Positions 17,018 to 24,059 of a stretch of 64,000 bases of DNA are shown here, piece by piece (positions within the stretch are counted from its first letter, which is position 1; every line of letters starts with the position of its first letter). The notes under the pieces were generated by a model. That model had not been told where the DNA came from, did no database searches, and worked only from the letters and a program-made list of their open reading frames with translations. A program made the translations under genes and the position numbers. Origin of the DNA: Firmicutes bacterium OM04-13BH. GTDB lineage: Bacteria > Bacillota > Clostridia > Lachnospirales > Lachnospiraceae. The stretch spans positions 269,339 through 333,338 of the forward strand of contig QULP01000005.1 in the NCBI GenBank assembly GCA_003481745.1. Reading direction: 5' to 3'.

Positions 17018-17680
17018 GTGAAGAAAAAAATCGCTGTGCTGGCTGGAATCTGTATGCTTGTCAGTGTGCAGGGAACGGTTTTTGCAGCCGATAGGAATTC
17101 GCCCGATGATTTGTCAGACCAGACGGTTCAAAGCGTAATTCGTGCAGACGTGCCCGATTCCCATAAGATTACTGTAAAAGGAGAGCATGTTACGGTCAGT
17201 CTTGAGGGAGGAAACCAAGAAGAAAACCAAGAAGAAAACAGTATTCTTGTAGAACGGTTTTCAGAACCAAAGTTGAAATTCAGCCCTGAAAAAGGATGGA
17301 AAATAAAAAAGGTTCTGCTCGGAGATACGGATGTCACAAGTCAGGTAAAAGATGGAATAATCACTTTGGCATCTGTGTATGAAGATTTGATATTAACCGT
17401 CGAGACTGAAAAAATCAAAGACGAATCCGGCGCAAAAACAGATTCCAAATCAAACACAAGCTTCGGTCAGAAAACAAATCAAAACAATAAAAATAATCAG
17501 ACAAGCACAACAAATGGAACAAAAACAACTGCAAATTCAGGCAGTGCAACAACTGTGGGACAGGGAATCAAAGCAGCCGTGACAGAAGATGAAATGAATG
17601 TGGGAATTTATGGAATCGGAGCGGTTGCAGCAGGAGGAATAGCAGTGCGGTGCTTGAAAAGAAAAAAGAAAAAAATCTGA
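17018..17680 (+). CDS. Module-A surface protein with C-terminal membrane anchor
   Basis: 220 residues started at GTG 17018 after a strong GGAGGAGG; the in-frame TTG 17003 overlaps that ribosome site. A signal peptide (VKKKIAVLAGICMLVSVQGTVFA) is followed by module A (KITVKGEHVTVSLEGG, VERFSEPKLKFS, GWKIKKVLLGDTDVTSQ, LASVYEDLILTVET). A Ser/Thr/Asn/Gln-rich linker (about 135-195) leads to a C-terminal hydrophobic helix (VGIYGIGAVAAGGIAV) ending in KRKKKK. This is a sorting-signal-like tail without LPXTG, so it probably acts as a plain membrane anchor. It could tether the unanchored A+B and B proteins to the cell. Confidence 0.75.
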   Translation: MKKKIAVLAGICMLVSVQGTVFAADRNSPDDLSDQTVQSVIRADVPDSHKITVKGEHVTVSLEGGNQEENQEENSILVERFSEPKLKFSPEKGWKIKKVLLGDTDVTSQVKDGIITLASVYEDLILTVETEKIKDESGAKTDSKSNTSFGQKTNQNNKNNQTSTTNGTKTTANSGSATTVGQGIKAAVTEDEMNVGIYGIGAVAAGGIAVRCLKRKKKKI

Positions 17681-17767
17681 TTTTTGGTATATTGCAAAAT
17701 GGAAATGGAATATGCCATAATGCCAATAGGCAAAGAGATACAAGTCATCCATAGGTGACAAAAAACG

Positions 17768-17805
17768 AAAGAGCCAGAGGTGGGGTAGACCTCTGGCTCT
17801 TTCTA
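17768..17805 (+). terminator. Terminator closing the surface-protein operon
   Basis: AAAGAGCCAGAGGT (17768-17781) pairs with ACCTCTGGCTCTTT (17789-17802) around a short GGGGTAG loop. The T tract after the stem is short, but the A run on the other side makes the hairpin useful in both directions. Confidence 0.75.
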
Positions 17806-17933
17806 TTCCAATTTTTGCAGCAATTTATCTCTTTTCTCAACTAACAAATTAAACTATTGCTTGTGATACACAAATATAAATGGTACTATAAAAGAGAAAA
17901 GACTCCTAAAAAAATTAAGAAAGGGGCAAGTTT

Positions 17934-18692
17934 ATGGGAAGAGAAGGAGAAGTTAAAGTAAAGAGTCTGCAAAAAGCAATGGAAGTATTAGAGTGCTTTA
18001 TACAAAAGCAGCCGCTTGGAGTAACAGAAATCAGTGAAAAACTGGGGCTGTATAAGAGTAATGTGCATAATATTCTGATGACTTTTACCGCACTTGGATA
18101 CTTAACACAGGATGATGAAACCGGAAAGTTTCATCTGGGAGTATCCGTAATGACTCTGAGCCGGGCATTTCGTGAAGGACTTGATATTACAAGAGTCGCA
18201 GTACCATTTATGCGAGAAATTGCAAATGAGGCAGGAGAGCTGATCTATCTGACAATTCCAAAAGATGACAGTGTAATCTATCTGGAAGGAATTTCACCGG
18301 ATCATCAAAGAATGGTCAGTAAATCGGTTGCAGGAGAAGACTGTAAGATGTATTGCACTGCTGTAGGAAAAGCGATGCTTGCAAGTATGCCGAAAGAAGA
18401 AGTCGAAAAATGTATTTCAGGGAAGCTTGAAGCGTATACAGAAAATACGATTACAGATAAAAAAAGTCTCTTAGAAGAAATTGAAAAAACACGAATTCGA
18501 GGTTATGGAATCGATGATATGGAAATCATGTTTGGCATTAAATGTGTGGGAGTTGCACTGTTAAATCATGATGGAAAAGTGGAAGGTGGACTGAGTATCA
18601 GCGCCCCATCGCTTAGAATGAGTGACGAGAAAATTGAATTATATGCAAATATACTTAAGGAATATGCCGCAAAGATACAAAAAATGTTATAA
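17934..18692 (+). CDS. IclR-family transcriptional regulator
   Basis: 252 residues. An N-terminal winged HTH (SLQKAMEVLECF, GVTEISEKLGLYKSNVHNILMTF, LGYLTQD) is followed by the IclR effector-binding domain (about 85-250), with CTAVGKAMLA, RIRGYGIDDMEIMFGIKCVGVALLN and GGLSISAP. IclR proteins sense small organic acids. It lies 216 bases ahead of the amino-acid dehydrogenase on the same strand, with two matching palindromes between them. Control of the amino-acid oxidation cluster is the obvious inference, with the 2-oxoacid or acyl product as possible effector. Confidence 0.9.
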   Translation: MGREGEVKVKSLQKAMEVLECFIQKQPLGVTEISEKLGLYKSNVHNILMTFTALGYLTQDDETGKFHLGVSVMTLSRAFREGLDITRVAVPFMREIANEAGELIYLTIPKDDSVIYLEGISPDHQRMVSKSVAGEDCKMYCTAVGKAMLASMPKEEVEKCISGKLEAYTENTITDKKSLLEEIEKTRIRGYGIDDMEIMFGIKCVGVALLNHDGKVEGGLSISAPSLRMSDEKIELYANILKEYAAKIQKML

Positions 18693-18779
18693 ACTTGTGC
18701 AAGTTTACTGAAAAATAAAAAAGCAGAAGAAAAATATTGAAAAAAAACACAAAAGATGGTAAAGTAGAATTATCAAATA

Positions 18780-18882
18780 AAGAACGTAGTTCTCTAATAA
18801 AGAACAGATGAAAGAGGAACCCGACAGGAAGTCGGGTAAAAAAATGAACGAAAATAAGAACACTGTTCTGTAATAGAGAACA
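18780..18882. promoter_or_regulatory. Two 27-bp operator-like repeats before the amino-acid dehydrogenase
   Basis: Copies at 18780-18806 and 18856-18882 share the pattern AAGAAC-N3-GTTCT-N-TAATA-N-AGAACA, that is, a palindrome plus a third half-site. They lie 76 bp apart. A weak sigma-A promoter (TTGAAA 18737-18742, 17 bases, TAAAGT 18760-18765) lies just upstream, so a bound repressor would cover the start of transcription. A hairpin, CCCGAC-AGGAA-GTCGGG (18820-18836), lies between the copies. The neighbouring IclR regulator is the likely binder. Confidence 0.7.
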
Positions 18883-18908
18883 AAGGAAAGATTTAGGGAG
18901 GATAAAAA

Positions 18909-20081
18909 ATGGCAAACAAACCGTATGTAGTAGTGGAATGGAATGACACAGAGACAGATGCAAAAGGATGGATGTGTGCGTACAACTTCGTTGGACATTA
19001 TTGTGGCGGTGGAACAAGAATGCATCCGACAGTAACAAAAGAAGAAGTAATTCGTCTGGCAACAACAATGGGATACAAATATAAAGCATGTGAATCCCAG
19101 ACAACAGGTGGATGTAAAGCAGGTATTGCTTATGATTACAAAGCTCCAGATGCACTCGATGTATTAAAGAGATTCTTAACCGCAACTGCTCCTTATATTA
19201 ACGCAGGTGTTTCCATCGGTGGAGACTTAGGTGTTGATTATTCAGACGTACTTCGTATCTTAGATGAACTGGGAATCGGAATTCCTCAGACAAAAGCAAT
19301 GAAAGAAGACCCAGATATCCATCAGGGAATTGTAAACCATGACAGAGCAGAAAAAGAATTAACCTATGACGGATTTAAAATGTATGACATGATTACCGGA
19401 TATGGTGTTGCAGCTGTAGCCGATGAAGCCTGGAAATTAAAAGGCGGAAAAGAAGGCGCAAGCGTAGTAATTCAGGGATTCGGATGCGTTGGTGCAAGTT
19501 GTGTTAACTCCTTATATAACATGGGTTATAAAGTAGTTGGTATCGCAGATGTAAACGGACTGGTTTACTGCAAAGACGGATTGAATATTCCAAAATTAGT
19601 TGAAACAAGACTTCCAAAAGGTGAATTAAACCGTGAAGCGTTTGAAGATAATTATGAAGTTCTTCCAAATACCGAATGGATTTCAGCAGACTGTGATATC
19701 TTAATTCCGGCAGCACTTGAAGATGTTATCAATAAAGATAATGCAGATAAAATCAAAGCTTCTCTTCTTGTTGAAGCAGCAAATATTCCTACCACTCCGG
19801 AAGCAGATGAAATCCTTCAGAAGAAAGGCGTAGATGTAGCAGTTGACTTTATTTCCAACCTTGGTGGAATTCGTATTTATGAAGCTGTTATTTTCCGTAT
19901 TGTAAAAATTGAAAATATGAATGATGAAGAAGCAGCAAAAGCAATTGTAGATGATACAGTAAATCTGATTCGTAAACAGACTAAACTTGTATTTGAAGAA
20001 GCAGCAAAAACCGGAGAATTTACAAGAGACGTTGCAAGAAGATTATTTACACCGGATAAATCTGACACACCGGATATGTAA
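18909..20081 (+). CDS. Glu/Leu/Phe/Val-family amino-acid dehydrogenase
   Basis: 390 residues. An ELFV-dehydrogenase N-domain with the catalytic-lysine motif GGCKAGIAYD (Lys70) is followed by a Rossmann domain with GFGCVG (190-195). It would oxidatively deaminate an amino acid to a 2-oxoacid, ammonia and NAD(P)H. Substrate choice cannot be read with confidence; the downstream 2-oxoacid:ferredoxin oxidoreductase would fit glutamate, a branched-chain or an aromatic amino acid. It is first in the cluster, preceded by the operator-like repeats and followed by a strong terminator, so it is probably the most highly expressed gene of the set. GGGAGG precedes ATG 18909. Confidence 0.85.
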   Translation: MANKPYVVVEWNDTETDAKGWMCAYNFVGHYCGGGTRMHPTVTKEEVIRLATTMGYKYKACESQTTGGCKAGIAYDYKAPDALDVLKRFLTATAPYINAGVSIGGDLGVDYSDVLRILDELGIGIPQTKAMKEDPDIHQGIVNHDRAEKELTYDGFKMYDMITGYGVAAVADEAWKLKGGKEGASVVIQGFGCVGASCVNSLYNMGYKVVGIADVNGLVYCKDGLNIPKLVETRLPKGELNREAFEDNYEVLPNTEWISADCDILIPAALEDVINKDNADKIKASLLVEAANIPTTPEADEILQKKGVDVAVDFISNLGGIRIYEAVIFRIVKIENMNDEEAAKAIVDDTVNLIRKQTKLVFEEAAKTGEFTRDVARRLFTPDKSDTPDM

Positions 20082-20116
20082 GAAAAAACTTACAGAAATA
20101 CAACGTGAAAGAAGTT

Positions 20117-20146
20117 GGGGGCTGTCGGAAAGACAGCCCCCTTTTT
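20117..20146 (+). terminator. Strong terminator between the dehydrogenase and the MFS carrier
   Basis: GGGGGCTGTC (20117-20126) pairs perfectly with GACAGCCCCC (20132-20141), followed by TTTTT. With only about 50 bases to the next start, read-through probably sets the level of the downstream genes. Confidence 0.9.
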
Positions 20147-20198
20147 CAGTTTATGGGATGAGAAACATTCTAAATTAGGAAAAAAGAGGAGGGTGTTT

Positions 20199-21440
20199 AT
20201 GGAGTCAAAAGCGAGAAAATATTTGACCATTATTGCATTAGGGCTTGCAGGAGGTTCAATTTATTTCATTCCTTATGTAAAATATGTATTTTACGATGCA
20301 CAGCTTGCGGCAATGGGAATTAATAATACACAGTCAGGTTTATTGCTGACCATGTATACGATTGGAAATATGGTTCTTTATATTCCGGGCGGATATCTGG
20401 CGGATAAGGTATCAACGAAAAAAGCTTTGATTATATCGCTGGTAGCGACATCCGTTTTAACGTGGGTTTATGCATTTTCATTAAATTTTGTCGTTTCTAT
20501 GATTATATGGCTTGGTCTTTCCTTTAGTACAGCCTTTGTATTCTGGTCAGCACTTATGAAAGCGGTACGAATTGTAGGAACAGAAGAAGAACAGGGATTC
20601 ATGTATGGTTTATATTACGCTTGTAATGGAATCGCAGCAGCTTTAACAAGTTTTATTTCTCTGTATGCTTATAATACAGCAGGCGAAGACATTAAGAGCG
20701 GATTTGTACGTGGTGTAAATGCCAGCGGAGTTGTTGTTCTTATCGCAGCCATCTGTTTAGTATTCTTAATGAAAGAAGATGCAGGAAAAGTTACAACAGA
20801 AAGTGACGATGATAAAATTTCTCTTCCAATGGTTGGAAAAGTTTTAAAATCCCCTGTTGTGTGGATTTTATCAATCGTAATCTTATGTGGATATGGATTA
20901 AAATCCAGTGTTTCTTATTTCAATCCATATTTAACAGAAGTAGTTGGTGTTTCAGCGGTTAATTCAGGTATTTTCTCAATTATTAATAATTATCTGTTGT
21001 TATTACTTGCACCGGTTGGTGGAATTTTAGCAGATAAGGTATTTAAATCAACATGTAAATGGTTGAGTGTGTCATTTGTGATTCTTGCAGTATTATTCGG
21101 TGGAGTTTTATTGATTCCATCTGACATCAGCCCGATGGTAGCAAGTATTTATACTTTACTTCCAGGGGCAGTTACAATGATGATGTATGGGGTTGTATTT
21201 TCATCAGTCAGTGAAGCAGGTATTTCAAGGACAATGACGGGAACGGTTATTGGAATTTCATCCATTATTGGTTATATTCCAGATTCCATTTATTCCGTAA
21301 TATTTGGTAAGTGGTTGGATAATAAAGGTGCAGCAGGGTATACAAATATCTTTATTTTCCTGGTTGCATCCGGAATCGTAGGAGCAGTTCTCGCATTTTG
21401 GATTTATCGTCATGGTAAACGTGCACAGCATGATGCGTGA
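20199..21440 (+). CDS. MFS transporter, probably amino-acid or oxoacid carrier
   Basis: 413 residues from ATG 20199 after GAGGAGGG; an upstream in-frame ATG (20115) would start inside the terminator hairpin. It has about 12 membrane helices and an MFS motif-A-like loop, GGYLADKVSTKKALI, between helices 2 and 3, with a second (GGILADKVF) at the corresponding place in the C half. It lies between the dehydrogenase and the ferredoxin oxidoreductase subunits, so it probably imports the amino acid that they degrade or exports the product. Substrate unknown. Confidence 0.8.
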   Translation: MESKARKYLTIIALGLAGGSIYFIPYVKYVFYDAQLAAMGINNTQSGLLLTMYTIGNMVLYIPGGYLADKVSTKKALIISLVATSVLTWVYAFSLNFVVSMIIWLGLSFSTAFVFWSALMKAVRIVGTEEEQGFMYGLYYACNGIAAALTSFISLYAYNTAGEDIKSGFVRGVNASGVVVLIAAICLVFLMKEDAGKVTTESDDDKISLPMVGKVLKSPVVWILSIVILCGYGLKSSVSYFNPYLTEVVGVSAVNSGIFSIINNYLLLLLAPVGGILADKVFKSTCKWLSVSFVILAVLFGGVLLIPSDISPMVASIYTLLPGAVTMMMYGVVFSSVSEAGISRTMTGTVIGISSIIGYIPDSIYSVIFGKWLDNKGAAGYTNIFIFLVASGIVGAVLAFWIYRHGKRAQHDA

Positions 21441-21475
21441 TGCATTAGTAAAAATATATGAAGGAGAAGCAAGTT

Positions 21476-21688
21476 ATGGGTAAAGAGAAAACAGAAAAGG
21501 TGTATACAAACCCGGTAAGATGCAAAGGCTGCGGATATTGTATTAATGCCTGTCCGCAGGAAGCAATCAGTGTTTCCGATCATGTAAATGCAAAAGGTTA
21601 TAACACGATTGTAGTAGATGAAGAAAAGTGCGTGGTATGTGGTATGTGTTATCGTGTATGCCCGGATTATGTATTTGAGATTAGATAA
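21476..21688 (+). CDS. 2-oxoacid:ferredoxin oxidoreductase, ferredoxin-like delta subunit
   Basis: 70 residues from ATG 21476, with AAGGAG 9 bases upstream. Two 4Fe-4S motifs are intact: CKGCGYCINACP and CVVCGMCYRVCP. This is the electron-transfer subunit (KorD/VorD type), which passes electrons from the thiamine-diphosphate centre to ferredoxin. It is the first of four adjoining subunit genes, 15 bases before the alpha subunit. Confidence 0.85.
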   Translation: MGKEKTEKVYTNPVRCKGCGYCINACPQEAISVSDHVNAKGYNTIVVDEEKCVVCGMCYRVCPDYVFEIR

Positions 21689-21703
21689 GGAGGTCAGTCA
21701 CTT

Positions 21704-22756
21704 ATGGCGAAGGTATTATTAAAAGGAAATGAAGCGCTGGCCGAAGCCGCATTAGCAGCGGGCTGTCGTTTTTATAGTGGATATCCGATTACTCCTCAGA
21801 CAGAGATTCTGGAGTATTTATCATGGAGAATGGAAGATGTAGGTGGAGTATTTATTCAGGCAGAATCTGAGTTAGCCGGAATTAACATGGTGCTTGGAGC
21901 AGCGGCTGCAGGTGCAAGAGCACTTACAACTTCATCCGGTCCTGGATTTTCTTTAAAACAGGAAGGAATTTCTTATTTGGTAGCAGCAGATTTGCCGGCA
22001 GTTATTGTTGATGTTATGCGAATCGGAAGTGGTCTTGGAGATATTGCACAGGGTCAGGGAGACTACTGGCAGCTTACAAGAGGTGGTGGTCACGGAGATT
22101 ACCATACACTCGTACTTGCTCCGGCTTCCGTACAGGAAAATGCAAACATGATGGCAGAGGCATTTGACCTTGCAGAAAAATATCGTCATCCGGTGTTGAT
22201 TGCATCTGATGCAGCGATTGGACAGATGATTGAAGCAGTTGAAATTCCGGAATTTGTTGAGCATGATATCAATAAATTTGACTGGACCATCAAAGGATGT
22301 AAAAAAGGCTGTGAACAGCGTAAAATTCAGAACGTTTATTATACACATCCTGATTATGAAGGCTATTTATCCTCTAAATATGCACAGATGGAAGAGGAAG
22401 AACAGCGCTATGAAAATATTCAGGTAGAAGATGCGGAAGTGGTTCTGGTTGCTTATGGAATCAGTTCCCGTGTAAGCAGGGAAGCAGTTGAAATCGCAAG
22501 AGCACAGGGCTTCAAACTTGGTTTGATTCGTCCGATTACTTTATGGCCATTCCCGAAAAAAGCATTTGAAGAAGCAAAAGAAGCAAAAGCATTCTTAACT
22601 GTTGAAATGAATATTTTAGGACAGATGGTAGATGACGTAAAACTTGCAACAGAAGGCAAATATCCGGTAGATCATTATGGTTCTATCTTTGAAATTCCTG
22701 AAACAGATGGAATTATTGCAAAAGCAAAAGAAATGTTAAAAAAGGGGGAGATATAA
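21704..22756 (+). CDS. 2-oxoacid:ferredoxin oxidoreductase, alpha subunit
   Basis: 350 residues. The family features are GYPITPQTEILEYL, the EAELA-type motif QAESELAG, SSGPGFSLKQEG and the long Gly-rich GQGDYWQLTRGGGHGD loop. Domain I (to about 190) and domain II (about 245-350, VVLVAYGISSRVSREA) match KorA/VorA subunits. With the beta subunit it binds the substrate and thiamine diphosphate to make acyl-CoA from a 2-oxoacid. The choice between 2-oxoglutarate and branched-chain oxoacids cannot be settled here. AAGGAGG lies before the start. Confidence 0.85.
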   Translation: MAKVLLKGNEALAEAALAAGCRFYSGYPITPQTEILEYLSWRMEDVGGVFIQAESELAGINMVLGAAAAGARALTTSSGPGFSLKQEGISYLVAADLPAVIVDVMRIGSGLGDIAQGQGDYWQLTRGGGHGDYHTLVLAPASVQENANMMAEAFDLAEKYRHPVLIASDAAIGQMIEAVEIPEFVEHDINKFDWTIKGCKKGCEQRKIQNVYYTHPDYEGYLSSKYAQMEEEEQRYENIQVEDAEVVLVAYGISSRVSREAVEIARAQGFKLGLIRPITLWPFPKKAFEEAKEAKAFLTVEMNILGQMVDDVKLATEGKYPVDHYGSIFEIPETDGIIAKAKEMLKKGEI

Positions 22757-22757
22757 T

Positions 22758-23495
22758 ATGAGATTAGTAGCTCCTGAAACGATTACATTTACCCAGAGTG
22801 GTTTTTGTCCGGGATGTGGACATGGTTTAGCAGTACGTTTGATTGCTGAAGTTATGGAAGAAATGGGCTTAAGCGAACAGCTTTTAGCAGTTGTAGACGT
22901 TGCCTGTGGTTCATTAAATATTGACTCCTGGAGATTCGATACAATTATGGCAGCGCATGGAAGACCAATCGCAACAGCAATTGGTGTAAAAAAAGTTCGT
23001 CCGGAAAATCCGGTTATGGCATACATCGGTGACGGTGCAGCTTACTCAATCGGTATGGCGGAAACCATGCATGCAGCACTTAGAAATGATAATGTAGTGA
23101 CAATTGTTATTAACAACAGTTTATATGGAATGACAGGTGGACAGTGTGCACCGACTTCTCTTCCGGGACAGATTACAACTTCTACACCAAGAGGAAAAGA
23201 TCCGAAAAAAGCAGGTATGCCATTCCGCGTAGAAGAAGCATTTACCGGTTTTGATATTGCATATCTGGCAAGAGGTTCTATGGCAGATGCAAAAGGCATG
23301 ATGCAGTCGAAAAAATATGTGAAAAAAGCATTTGAGAAACACATGAAGGGAGAAGGATTCTGCCTTGTAGAATTATTATCTCCATGTCCAACCAATCTGA
23401 ATATGACTCCTGTTAAGAGTGTGGAACGTATTAAAAACGAAATGATGCAGTACTTCCCACTGGGAGAATTTAAAGATAAGAAAGAGGAGGAATAG
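22758..23495 (+). CDS. 2-oxoacid:ferredoxin oxidoreductase, beta (thiamine diphosphate) subunit
   Basis: 245 residues, beginning one base after the alpha stop. The thiamine-diphosphate and Mg-binding motif is visible as GDGAAYSIGMAE (91-102) with INNSLYGMTGG about 28 residues on. The N-terminal CPGCGH and later Cys residues are typical of KorB/VorB. A CAPTSLPGQ segment shapes the substrate side of the active site in this family. Confidence 0.85.
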   Translation: MRLVAPETITFTQSGFCPGCGHGLAVRLIAEVMEEMGLSEQLLAVVDVACGSLNIDSWRFDTIMAAHGRPIATAIGVKKVRPENPVMAYIGDGAAYSIGMAETMHAALRNDNVVTIVINNSLYGMTGGQCAPTSLPGQITTSTPRGKDPKKAGMPFRVEEAFTGFDIAYLARGSMADAKGMMQSKKYVKKAFEKHMKGEGFCLVELLSPCPTNLNMTPVKSVERIKNEMMQYFPLGEFKDKKEEE

Positions 23496-23500
23496 ACATT

Positions 23501-24040
23501 ATGGCAAAAGAAATTATTTGTGCCGGATTTGGCGGACAGGGCGTACTGACAGCCGGAATGCTTTTGATCAACGCCGGTATGGAACAGGATAAAAATGTAT
23601 TGTTCTATCCTTCTTATGGTTCTGAAATGAGAGGTGGAACTGCAAACTGTACAGTAAAAATCAGTGATAAATTAATTGCAAGTCCAATTTCCAAACAACC
23701 GGATATTTTATTTACGATGAATACACCGGCAATTGACAAATTTGAAGAAAGATTAAAACCGGGCGGACTGCTTCTGGTCAACTCATCCATCGTTCCGGAT
23801 GACAGAAAATATCGTGATGATATTACCGTAGTAAAAGTTCCGGCTACTGACATTGCAGTAGAAGTAAAAAATCCAAAAGGTGCAAACCTGGTTATGCTCG
23901 GTGCACTTGCTGCCCACAGTGACTTATTCTCTATTGAATATATGGAAAGCGCAATTGTTTCTTTCTTTGAGAAAAAAGGAAAAGGTAAATTTAACGAGAA
24001 AAATGTTGCCTGCTACCGTCGAGGTGTAGAAGGAAAATAA
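23501..24040 (+). CDS. 2-oxoacid:ferredoxin oxidoreductase, gamma subunit
   Basis: 179 residues. The gamma-subunit hallmarks are the N-terminal GFGGQGVLTAGMLL and YPSYGSEMRGGTANC, which contact CoA. It starts 5 bases after the beta stop. With the delta, alpha and beta genes it completes a four-gene enzyme; the order delta-alpha-beta-gamma with separate chains distinguishes it from the single-chain pyruvate enzyme. Confidence 0.85.
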   Translation: MAKEIICAGFGGQGVLTAGMLLINAGMEQDKNVLFYPSYGSEMRGGTANCTVKISDKLIASPISKQPDILFTMNTPAIDKFEERLKPGGLLLVNSSIVPDDRKYRDDITVVKVPATDIAVEVKNPKGANLVMLGALAAHSDLFSIEYMESAIVSFFEKKGKGKFNEKNVACYRRGVEGK

Positions 24041-24059
24041 AAACTGGAGGTAACGGGAA

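Noticed and set aside
17600..17680. LPXTG sorting signal in the anchored surface protein
   Set aside because: The hydrophobic helix and Lys-rich tail are present, but no LPXTG-like motif precedes them.
18820..18836. Terminator in the dehydrogenase leader
   Set aside because: The CCCGAC/GTCGGG hairpin is followed by A residues, not T, on the plus strand, so it is not a Rho-independent terminator in the direction of transcription.
18655..19185. Long minus-strand open frame (about 176 residues)
   Set aside because: It overlaps the operator region and the well-supported dehydrogenase start, is Leu/Phe/His-rich in the manner of antisense frames, and has no family match.
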